This document shows, one piece after another, positions 57,289-64,000 of a stretch of 64,000 bases of DNA; the first letter of the stretch is position 1; every line of letters starts with the position of its first letter. A model generated the notes under the pieces. That model did not search any database. It saw only the letters and a program-made list of their open reading frames with translations, and had not been told where the DNA came from. This stretch comes from Stenotrophomonas beteli (GTDB lineage Bacteria; Pseudomonadota; Gammaproteobacteria; Xanthomonadales; Xanthomonadaceae), in NCBI RefSeq assembly GCF_001431665.1, contig NZ_LLXV01000049.1:1-64000 (forward strand). Reading direction: 5' to 3'. The translations under genes and the position numbers were made by a program.

Positions 57289-57307
57289 ATCCACGCCATG
57301 CGTGGAT
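57285..57307. repeat. SMAG repeat overlapping the fecR stop
   Basis: GTAG (57285-57288) is followed by the perfect hairpin ATCCACGC CAT GCGTGGAT. The GTAG contains the fecR stop codon, exactly as at waaL. The remaining gap to the receptor gene (57308-57515) has a weaker GCCGACC / GGTCGGC dyad and presumably the sigma-dependent promoter. Confidence 0.8.
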
Positions 57308-57515
57308 GATCGTCCCTGAGCCGACCGACGACCGGCACCCACCACGACCCTCGGCCGGTCGGCACCCATCGCGACTGCAAATCGCTCTTGGGGTTGCCGC
57401 GCGCCCAACCGTCTTACCCCGCGAACGTACCCGCCGCCGCCACGTACGTCGCCGTGTCCGTGTCTGCCGCGGATGACGCCGCGCCTGCGGCACCGATTAC
57501 CTGACAGGTTTCTCC

Positions 57516-60434
57516 ATGTTCGATTTCCATCGTCCGGGCCGCATGCCGCGCCCGTCCCGCCTGTGCATCGCCCTGCTGGCGGCCGGCCTGGCCGGCGCCG
57601 CACCGTCAGTGCTGGCACAGAGTGCCACCGGCAACCACGCTGCCGTGCAGCGCTTCGACATTCCGGCGCAGCCGCTGGATGAGGCGCTGCGCAGCTATAT
57701 GCGCCAGTCCGGCGTGCAGGTCGTGTATCCGGCCACCCTGGCCCAGGGCGTAATCTCGCGTGCGGTCAATGGCAGCCTGCCGGCCAACGAGGCACTGCAG
57801 CAGCTGTTGCAGGGCAGTGGCCTGGCGGTGCGCCGCGTCAGCGCCGATGCGGTCACCCTGGAAGCGGCCGCCCCGGCGCAGGCCGACAGTGGCGTGATCG
57901 TCACCGACACGCTGAGTGTGGCCGGCGATCGCGTCGGGAGCGGCGCGACCAGTGATGAAGCACGCCTGCTCGACAGCTATCGCAGCGTCGGTTCGACCAC
58001 CACGCTCAATCGCACGCAGCTGGAGCGTTTCCGCGGCACCTCCAACGGCGACATCGTCAAGGGTGTGGCCGGTGTCACCGCCGGTGATCCGCGCGTGGGC
58101 AACGGCTTTGACGTCAACATCCGCGGCATCCAGGGCCAGAGCCGCGTACCGGTGATCATCGACGGCGGCCAGTCCAGCATGGATACCTACCGCGGCTATG
58201 CCGGCCAGTCACAGCGCACCTACCTCGACCCGGACCTGATCTCCAGCCTGACCATCACCAAGGGCCCAAGCCTGCAGGCCAACGCCTCCGGCGGCATCGG
58301 CGGCGTGGTCGAGATGGAAACGCTGAAGATCGGCGACGTGCTGCGCGAAGGCCGTGATTTCGGCGTGCGCGTGCGCGGTGGCCTGGCCAATGCCAGTGCC
58401 AACAACCTGCCGTCCTACAGTGCCGCACCGCGCAACGATCGCAGCGCCACCGGCAGCCAGTTCTTCAATGTAGCCGCTGCGGGGCACTGGGATCGCTTCG
58501 ATCTGGTGGCTGCCTACGCCTACCGCGACAATGGAAACTACTTCTCCGGCAAGCACGGCTACGACGACTTCCCGCAGACGCGGCGTACGCTGGCGCCACT
58601 GAATCCGCCGCGCACCGAAGTGTTCAACACCTCGTCGCGTTCGAAGTCGACACTGCTCAAGGGTAGCTGGCGCATCGATGACGCGCAGACCCTGGAGGCC
58701 GGCTATCGCCGCTACGAAGGCACCGCCGGCGAGATCATGGCCTCGCAGATCATCCGCGTCGACCGCGACCGTATCCCGCAGTGGGACCCGGGCCATGTCG
58801 ACATGGACAGCTACAGCCTGCGCTACCGCTTCAATCCGGACAGCGAGTGGGTCGACCTGCGCGTCAATGCCTGGTACACCGACGCTGACAGCGTGATGTA
58901 CAACAGCCTCACCGGCATCACCCCCTGGTACTTCGATCGCCGTACCGAGTGGTACGACGCGCCCAGCTTCAGTGGCGACCCCGGCTACAAGGATGCCTAC
59001 CGCAATCCGCTGCGGCAGAAGCGCTTCGGACTGGATGCCAGCAACACCTCCAGGTTCGATACCCGTGCCGGTGCGTTCACTCTCGACTACGGCCTGTCCT
59101 ACAGCGACGAGGACATCGCGCCGGGTAGTTCCGGCCCGATCATGCACGATGACCTGGTCAACAACCGTTTCCTGCGCAACGCCGAGCGCAAGGAATACAG
59201 TGCCGTGGCCTCGCTGAAGTGGCAGCCCGATGAACATTGGGAACTGCTGGCCGGCGGCCGCTGGAACCGCGTGGATGTGCATGACCGCAACCGCCTGGCC
59301 ACGCCTGATGCCTATGAGGTGCAGGGCCAGTACCGCTACACCGAGCTGCTCAATGGCAACCCGGCGCTGCCGTCGTGGCGGGCCAAGCGCATCGCGCTGC
59401 TGAACTGGTATCCGGATGCCAACGGCAACTTCACCCAGGAATCGCTGCTGGCTTCGCCGTACAAGAAGGGCACGGTGGCGGACATCGCGGGCTGGAATTT
59501 CTACGACGCCGGCAAGGCGCAGGACCTGGAGGTGCCGGTCAGCTGGACCTGGTCGCAGCCGATCCGCCGTCGCGACAGCGCGTTCTCGCCGACCGCCAGC
59601 GTGGCCTACCGCTTCAGCGAAGACACCCTGGTCTACGTGAAGTACGCCGAAGGCACCAAGCTGCCGAGCCTGTTCGAGACCACGCTGGGCCTGTTCACCG
59701 CCGCCAAGCCGGTGGGCGAATTGAAGCCGGAGCGCGCGCGCAGCTGGGAAATCGGTGCCAGCACCCTCCGCTACGACCTGTTCACCGCCGGCGACCGCCT
59801 GGCGCTGAAGCTGGCGTACTTCGATACCCGCATCGACGACCTGATCACCCGTGACTACCGCACGCTGTCGGCGGGCCTGATCCGCAACGTCGACCAGTTC
59901 AAGGTCTCGGGCATGGAGTTCCAGTCCAGCTATGACAGCGGCAAGGTGTTTGCCGATCTGTCCGCGCACTACTACTTCAAGGCCAAGACCTGCGCGCCGG
60001 ACATCGCCGCCGAACGCCGTGCCTATGGTGCTCAGCGGAAGAATGACGAACTGGCCAGCACACCCAACTGCGTGGACGGCGGCTTCGAAGGCTCCTACAC
60101 CAACACGCAGAACCCGCCGCGCTACATGGTCAACCTGACCCTGGGCTCGCGCCTGTTCGACGAGCGCCTGGCCTTCGGCACCCGCGTGGTCCACAACGCT
60201 GGCCCGATCAGCAAGCTGGACAAGGACTGGAACGTGGGCCTGTCGGCGATCCAGCAGCTGTACCGGCCGAACACCCTGGTGGACCTGTTTGCCAGCTGGA
60301 GCTTCAACGAGCAGCTGTCGGTGGACGCCGGCGTGGACAACCTGACCGACCGCTACTACCTGGATCCGCTTGCCCTGGGCGTGATGCCAGCCCCGGGCCG
60401 CACCGCGCGCCTGGCGCTGACCTGGAAGTACTGA
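57516..60434 (+). CDS. FecA-type TonB-dependent receptor, heme/hemoprotein uptake
   Basis: This 972-residue outer-membrane receptor has a long signal peptide (CIALLAAGLAGAAPSVLAQ). An STN signalling domain follows (about 45-115: FDIPAQPLDEALRSYMRQSG, AVNGSLPANEALQQLLQGSG), then a plug with NIRGIQGQSRVPVIIDGGQ and ITKGPSLQANASGGIGGVV, and a barrel ending in LTWKY. The plug pattern is that of the HasR/hemoglobin-type receptor group. The FRAP/NPNL region is only partly kept (LPSLFETT, GELKPERARSWEIG), so heme as ligand rests mostly on context: downstream heme oxygenase and exbB-exbD-tonB, upstream sigma and FecR. Confidence 0.85.
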   Translation: MFDFHRPGRMPRPSRLCIALLAAGLAGAAPSVLAQSATGNHAAVQRFDIPAQPLDEALRSYMRQSGVQVVYPATLAQGVISRAVNGSLPANEALQQLLQGSGLAVRRVSADAVTLEAAAPAQADSGVIVTDTLSVAGDRVGSGATSDEARLLDSYRSVGSTTTLNRTQLERFRGTSNGDIVKGVAGVTAGDPRVGNGFDVNIRGIQGQSRVPVIIDGGQSSMDTYRGYAGQSQRTYLDPDLISSLTITKGPSLQANASGGIGGVVEMETLKIGDVLREGRDFGVRVRGGLANASANNLPSYSAAPRNDRSATGSQFFNVAAAGHWDRFDLVAAYAYRDNGNYFSGKHGYDDFPQTRRTLAPLNPPRTEVFNTSSRSKSTLLKGSWRIDDAQTLEAGYRRYEGTAGEIMASQIIRVDRDRIPQWDPGHVDMDSYSLRYRFNPDSEWVDLRVNAWYTDADSVMYNSLTGITPWYFDRRTEWYDAPSFSGDPGYKDAYRNPLRQKRFGLDASNTSRFDTRAGAFTLDYGLSYSDEDIAPGSSGPIMHDDLVNNRFLRNAERKEYSAVASLKWQPDEHWELLAGGRWNRVDVHDRNRLATPDAYEVQGQYRYTELLNGNPALPSWRAKRIALLNWYPDANGNFTQESLLASPYKKGTVADIAGWNFYDAGKAQDLEVPVSWTWSQPIRRRDSAFSPTASVAYRFSEDTLVYVKYAEGTKLPSLFETTLGLFTAAKPVGELKPERARSWEIGASTLRYDLFTAGDRLALKLAYFDTRIDDLITRDYRTLSAGLIRNVDQFKVSGMEFQSSYDSGKVFADLSAHYYFKAKTCAPDIAAERRAYGAQRKNDELASTPNCVDGGFEGSYTNTQNPPRYMVNLTLGSRLFDERLAFGTRVVHNAGPISKLDKDWNVGLSAIQQLYRPNTLVDLFASWSFNEQLSVDAGVDNLTDRYYLDPLALGVMPAPGRTARLALTWKY

Positions 60435-60454
60435 CCAACGGGTGATCTGCCTGT

Positions 60455-60493
60455 GGGGTCGGATCCCTTTCCTGCGGAAAGGGCTCTGACCCC
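60455..60493. repeat. 39-bp palindrome of the GGATCC family, copy 4
   Basis: GGGGTCGGATCCCTTTCC and GGAAAGGGCTCTGACCCC pair imperfectly around TGC; the right arm has GCTCTG in place of GATCCG, so two positions no longer match. It lies between the convergent receptor and DUF2789 genes, 20 bases past the receptor stop. Confidence 0.85.
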
Positions 60494-60513
60494 ATCGGGC
60501 CTGTGTAACATGC

Positions 60514-60771
60514 TTACAGCCCGGTCGCCGCCTTCACTGCATCCTCGTGCAGCGACTCGTTCAGCTCATCCACCACGGTGGTCCATGCCGCATCGGCCTG
60601 CAGCGACTCGGACAGGAACTGGCGCTGGGCGTCGTTCCAGTACGGTGCTTCGACCACTTCGACATCGGTGGCCAGCTGGTGCTCGCGGATGAAGCGGGCA
60701 ATGCCCTCGGCGCTGGCATCCAGGCCCAGCTGCAGGAACAGGTTGGTCATGCGCGGTTCGGTGGTGATCAT
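60514..60771 (-). CDS. DUF2789-family small protein
   Basis: This 85-residue cytoplasmic protein matches the DUF2789 pattern: MTNLFLQLGLDASAEGIARF near the start, VVEAPYWNDAQRQFLSESL in the middle and WTTVVDELNESLHED near the end. The ATG at 60771 has AGGAAC upstream. It is read against its neighbours, from within the presumed heme locus, and is divergent from the heme oxygenase gene. No function is established. Confidence 0.8.
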   Translation of the reverse strand: MITTEPRMTNLFLQLGLDASAEGIARFIREHQLATDVEVVEAPYWNDAQRQFLSESLQADAAWTTVVDELNESLHEDAVKAATGL

Positions 60772-60876
60772 CGTCGGTTCCTGCGGTAAGAAGGGATGCG
60801 CCATTATCGGCGCACATAGCCTTGGGGAAAGCCCCGTGGCGAACGTCTACAGCAGGACGACCCCCTTGGCATCCCC

Positions 60877-61464
60877 ATGAACGCACACATCGCCCCTGAA
60901 GACAGCCGCAGCCTGCGGCTCAAGGCCGCCACCCGCGACAGCCACGGTGCCCTGGACAAGCGCATCATGGCCGGCGACATCTTCGCCGACCGCAGCAATT
61001 TCGCCCGTTTCCTGCGCGTGCAGTATCGCTTCCACCGCAGCATCGATGCGCTGTATGCCAACCCTGCGCTGGACGCACTGCTGCCGGACCTGGGCGAGCG
61101 CCGCCGCCTGACCCAGGTGGCGCGCGACCTGCAGGATCTGGAGCAGACGCTGCCGGGGGCCGACATCGCGGCGTTGCCGTCCGATCTGGAACTGCCCGCC
61201 GCGTTGGGGTGGCTGTATGTGGCTGAGGGCTCCAACCTGGGCGGCACCATTCTGTACAAGATGGCCGCCAAGCTCGGCCTGGACCGTGATTTCGGTGCCC
61301 GCCACCTGGCCGCGCATCCGGATGGCGCGGCGCGCCACTGGCGTGAGTTCACCGCTGCGCTGGACGCGGTACCGCTGAGTGCCGAGCAGGAGCAGCAGGT
61401 GATCGACGCGGCCGACGCCGCGTTCCGCAGCGTGCACGGCCACGTCGAAGTGGAATTCGCCTGA
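60877..61464 (+). CDS. hemO: biliverdin-producing heme oxygenase
   Basis: This 195-residue cytoplasmic enzyme opens heme to biliverdin, carbon monoxide and iron. The likely proximal His is in AATRDSHGALDKRIMAG. The distal helix with conserved glycines is GWLYVAEGSNLGGTILYK, typical of the bacterial HemO/BphO branch. Length is as expected (about 190-210). It would release iron from heme imported by the receptor upstream, powered by ExbB-ExbD-TonB downstream. The ATG at 60877 is the first in frame. Confidence 0.9.
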   Translation: MNAHIAPEDSRSLRLKAATRDSHGALDKRIMAGDIFADRSNFARFLRVQYRFHRSIDALYANPALDALLPDLGERRRLTQVARDLQDLEQTLPGADIAALPSDLELPAALGWLYVAEGSNLGGTILYKMAAKLGLDRDFGARHLAAHPDGAARHWREFTAALDAVPLSAEQEQQVIDAADAAFRSVHGHVEVEFA

Positions 61465-61495
61465 TGCACGGCGCGCGCCTGCGGATGCAGCGCTG

Positions 61496-61963
61496 ATGCG
61501 CTGGCTCTGGTTCGCGCTCGGTTGGCTGATGGTGGGCCTGGGGGTGATCGGCGCGTTGCTGCCGGTGATGCCGACCACCATCTTCCTGATCCTCGCCGTC
61601 GGCTGCTTCGCGCGCAGTTCGCCGAAGTTCGAGCAGCGCCTGCTGGCGCATCCGCGCTATGGCCCGTCACTGCGGCTGTGGCGCGAGCAGGGCGCGGTGT
61701 CGCGCAAGGGCAAGGCCTTCGCCAGTGCCGGCATGGCGGTGGGCTTTGCCCTGTTCTGCTGGGGCGCACACCCGTCGTGGCGCCTGCTGCTGGGCGTGGG
61801 CCTGTTCTTTGCAGTCAGCGCCGGCTACGTGCTCAGTCGACCCGCACCGCGGCTGGAGCCCCATCCGGTCGTGGAAGTGGACGACGCCCATGATCCGCGC
61901 GCGGCCCGTCGTCGCGCAGCGACCCCTGATGCTGATGGAAACCGAGACGATGCTGCCTGCTGA
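61496..61963 (+). CDS. DUF454 (YbaN-like) inner-membrane protein
   Basis: This 155-residue membrane protein opens with [20 protein letters not shown] and [20 protein letters not shown], then has [20 protein letters not shown] and [11 protein letters not shown], which together identify DUF454. Members are often next to heme genes. Its hydrophilic C-terminal tail overlaps the start of exbB, so the two are coupled. Function is unestablished; a role in heme handling has been proposed for some relatives. Confidence 0.85.
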   Translation: MRWLWFALGWLMVGLGVIGALLPVMPTTIFLILAVGCFARSSPKFEQRLLAHPRYGPSLRLWREQGAVSRKGKAFASAGMAVGFALFCWGAHPSWRLLLGVGLFFAVSAGYVLSRPAPRLEPHPVVEVDDAHDPRAARRRAATPDADGNRDDAAC

Positions 61964-62678
61964 CCTGGCCCCCGTGGCCGCCCCCGCATTGACCCCGTGG
62001 GGCATGTACCTGGCCGCCGACGTGGTGGTGAAGGCCGTGATGATCGCGCTGGCACTGGCGTCGCTGGCCACCTGGACCGTGCTGCTGGCCAAGGGCTGGG
62101 AGCTGGCTCGCCAGGCCCGGCAGCTGCGCGCGGCGCGCGCGCTGTTGCTGCAGGCACCGAGCCTGCCCGGCGAGAGCGCTGATGCCAGTGTGCAGCAGGG
62201 CACCGCACGGACGATGCTGGACGCCGCCCGCACCGAACTGCGCTTGTCGCAGGATCTGGACAGCCGCGACGGCATCAAGGAACGCATTGCATCGCGCCTG
62301 GACCGCATCGAGCTGGAGACCGCGCGCGTGCAGCGGCGCGGCATCGGTGTGCTCGCCAGCATCGGCGCGGTGGCACCCTTCGTCGGCCTGTTCGGCACAG
62401 TGTGGGGCATCATGAACAGTTTCATCGGCATCGCCCACAGCAACACCACCAGCCTGGCGGTGGTTGCGCCCGGCATCGCCGAGGCCCTGTTGGCGACAGC
62501 GCTCGGCCTGGTCGCGGCGATTCCCGCGGTACTGGTCTACAACCATTTCAGCCGTGTGCTGGCCGGCCTGCGGGGACTGCTCGGCGATCTGTCGGCCGCC
62601 GTGCAGCAACTGGTCTCGCGCGATCTTGATCGTGCCGTGCCGCGTGCCGCAGCGGCACCGCTGCGCGCGGTGCACTGA
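61929..62678 (+). CDS. exbB: ExbB/TolQ-type proton-channel protein
   Basis: This 249-residue inner-membrane protein has three helices and the MotA/TolQ/ExbB signature: [40 protein letters not shown] and [20 protein letters not shown]. It forms the pentameric channel of the TonB motor. Starts at ATG 61929, 61935 or 61950 are possible; all lie inside the end of the DUF454 gene. It is followed by exbD and tonB and presumably energises the heme receptor. Confidence 0.93.
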   Translation: MLMETETMLPADLAPVAAPALTPWGMYLAADVVVKAVMIALALASLATWTVLLAKGWELARQARQLRAARALLLQAPSLPGESADASVQQGTARTMLDAARTELRLSQDLDSRDGIKERIASRLDRIELETARVQRRGIGVLASIGAVAPFVGLFGTVWGIMNSFIGIAHSNTTSLAVVAPGIAEALLATALGLVAAIPAVLVYNHFSRVLAGLRGLLGDLSAAVQQLVSRDLDRAVPRAAAAPLRAVH

Positions 62679-62687
62679 GGCGCGACG

Positions 62688-63113
62688 ATGGCGATCAGGA
62701 CCGCGTCCGACCGCGACGACGCACCGGAAGAAGCACACGAGATCAACGTCACGCCCTTCATCGACGTGATGCTGGTGCTGTTGATCATCTTCATGCTAGC
62801 CGCACCGCTGGCTACCGTATCAGTGCCGGTGCAGCTGCCGGCCAGCAGCGCCAGTGCCACGCCGCCCGAACAGGCGCCGGTGTATGTGACCGTGCAGGCC
62901 GATCTGTCGCTGCGCGTGGGCGAGCAGGCGGTGGCGCGTGACGGGCTGGCGGCTGCATTGCAGGCGGCCACCCACGGCGACACCGCGCAGCGCATCTTCC
63001 TGCGTGCCGATACCCGCGTGCCTTACGGTGAACTGATGGCGACGCTGGACGCGCTGCGTGGCGCAGGCTACTTGAAGGTGGCACTGGTTGGACTGGAGCA
63101 GGGCGCGCGATGA
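62688..63113 (+). CDS. exbD: ExbD biopolymer transport protein
   Basis: This 141-residue inner-membrane protein has one helix with the essential Asp in NVTPFIDVMLVLLIIFMLAA and a periplasmic domain (RIFLRADTRVPYGELMATLD). It shuttles protons with ExbB. It begins nine bases after exbB, and its stop overlaps the tonB start (ATGA). Confidence 0.95.
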   Translation: MAIRTASDRDDAPEEAHEINVTPFIDVMLVLLIIFMLAAPLATVSVPVQLPASSASATPPEQAPVYVTVQADLSLRVGEQAVARDGLAAALQAATHGDTAQRIFLRADTRVPYGELMATLDALRGAGYLKVALVGLEQGAR

Positions 63114-63829
63114 GCGGATTGCGACGCTGGGCGACCAGCCTGGCGATCGTGCTGCTGGTGCACGCGCTGCTGATCGGCGCGGCCTGCTGGTGGGCGACGC
63201 GCGCACCGGTACTGGCTGCGACGGCGCCGCCCGCCGCGCTGATGCTGGAACTGGCACCGATGGTGCAGGCACCGCCGGTGCCGCCGCGCGAGGTCGCCAC
63301 CGGTCCGCTGCAGCAGCAACAGCAGCGGCAGGCGCCGAAGCCGGCCCTGCGCGAGCAAATGAAGGCGCCGGTGCAGCCGCAGGGCGAGCTGCCTCCGCCG
63401 CGTGCACCGGAGCCGGCGCCGTCGCCGGATACTGCCGATGCCAACGTTGCGCAGACCAGCGCACCGCCGCAGGTGGCGGCCGACGCGGCCACACGCTACA
63501 CCGCAGCGCAGACCACGGCCGGCGAACGCAGCCGCGCCGAGGCAACCTGGGAAGGGCGCCTGCTCGGGCATCTGCAGACGCATCGGCGCTATCCGCGCCA
63601 GGCCGAGCGGCTGCGCCAGCAGGGCGTGGTCTACGTGCGCTTTGCCGTGGCCCGCGATGGCGCGGTCTCGGGGCTGAAACTGGGCCGCAGCAGTGGCTTC
63701 GCGCTGCTCGACCAGGAGACGCTGGACACCGTGCAGCGGGCCAGCCCGGTACCGGCGCCGCCGGCCGAAGTGGCCGGCGACCCGGTGGAAGTGATGGTGC
63801 CGGTGTCGTTCTTCCTGCGCGGGCGGTGA
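63110..63829 (+). CDS. tonB: TonB energy-transducing protein
   Basis: This 239-residue protein has a membrane anchor (SLAIVLLVHALLIGAACWW), a Pro/Gln-rich periplasmic spacer and a TonB C-terminal domain (RYPRQAERLRQQGVVYVRFA, SSGFALLDQETLDTVQRASP, VEVMVPVSFFLRGR). It couples the ExbBD motor to outer-membrane receptors. Its place at the end of the locus suggests it is dedicated to the heme receptor. A SMAG repeat follows. Confidence 0.93.
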   Translation: MSGLRRWATSLAIVLLVHALLIGAACWWATRAPVLAATAPPAALMLELAPMVQAPPVPPREVATGPLQQQQQRQAPKPALREQMKAPVQPQGELPPPRAPEPAPSPDTADANVAQTSAPPQVAADAATRYTAAQTTAGERSRAEATWEGRLLGHLQTHRRYPRQAERLRQQGVVYVRFAVARDGAVSGLKLGRSSGFALLDQETLDTVQRASPVPAPPAEVAGDPVEVMVPVSFFLRGR

Positions 63830-63833
63830 CCTT

Positions 63834-63863
63834 GTAGAGCCGAGCCCATGCTCGGCTCTGCAG
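63834..63863. repeat. SMAG repeat after tonB
   Basis: GTAG followed by the hairpin AGAGCCGAGC / GCTCGGCTCT with a four-base centre. It lies five bases past the tonB stop and eight before the convergent pyrophosphatase end, in the same position class as the other SMAG repeats. Confidence 0.85.
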
Positions 63864-63870
63864 GACGCTC

Positions 63871-64000
<130 letters not shown>

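Overview
The window is a dense, GC-rich stretch of bacterial chromosome with no rRNA, tRNA, CRISPR array, prophage or insertion sequence that I can see. Gene content and repeats point to the Stenotrophomonas maltophilia group (Xanthomonadaceae). It carries GTAG-type extragenic palindromes (SMAG repeats), the tolC-pcm-tetR / MFP-RND arrangement known there as SmeOP-TolCSm, an ilvCGM-ilvA-leuA-leuCDB super-operon, and many TonB-dependent receptors. This assignment is inferred from recognition and was not checked by search.

Layout. 1-8160: a C4-dicarboxylate block with a hybrid histidine kinase whose sensor looks like DctB, an OprO/P-type porin, DctA and a malic enzyme-phosphotransacetylase fusion. 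8160-12640: a SMAG repeat, then a coupled GH92 alpha-mannosidase and secreted BSP-type peptidase. 13000-18050: envelope genes (zinc-finger protein, glycosyltransferase, WaaL-like ligase, LpxL-like acyltransferase, WaaA), followed by an unassigned permease. 19600-26860: the tolC-pcm-smeRo operon and divergent smeO-smeP. 26950-28740: a LysR regulator and divergent short-chain dehydrogenase. 28850-38900: the branched-chain amino acid operon, read leftward. 39200-43000: gamma-glutamyltransferase, a cluster of palindromes and a BCCT transporter. 43260-46050: TPP riboswitch, thiC and a channel-like protein. 46300-52540: a winged-helix/propeller regulator, an AraC regulator and a TonB receptor. 52690-55670: an HDOD protein, inorganic pyrophosphatase and two duplicated cysteine-rich secreted proteins. 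55750-63830: an ECF sigma, FecR, TonB receptor, DUF2789 protein, heme oxygenase, DUF454 protein and exbB-exbD-tonB, read as a heme/iron uptake locus. 63871-64000: the end of a membrane proton pyrophosphatase.

The most interesting signal is regulatory. Upstream of ilvC on the minus strand I read an undisguised ilv leader peptide (38772-38900) with an Ile-Leu-Val control run and all four arms of a classical attenuator. Between it and ilvC lies a second, Thr-rich leader-like ORF (38575-38682) with its own protector, antiterminator and terminator pairing. The ilv-leu operon therefore seems to carry two attenuators in series, one reading branched-chain aminoacyl-tRNA and one reading threonyl-tRNA. 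Threonine is the substrate of the threonine deaminase encoded in the same operon.

Other notable points are two repeat families. SMAG repeats supply the stop codons of two genes. A separate family of about 40 bp palindromes, mostly with a GGATCC core, is present four times.
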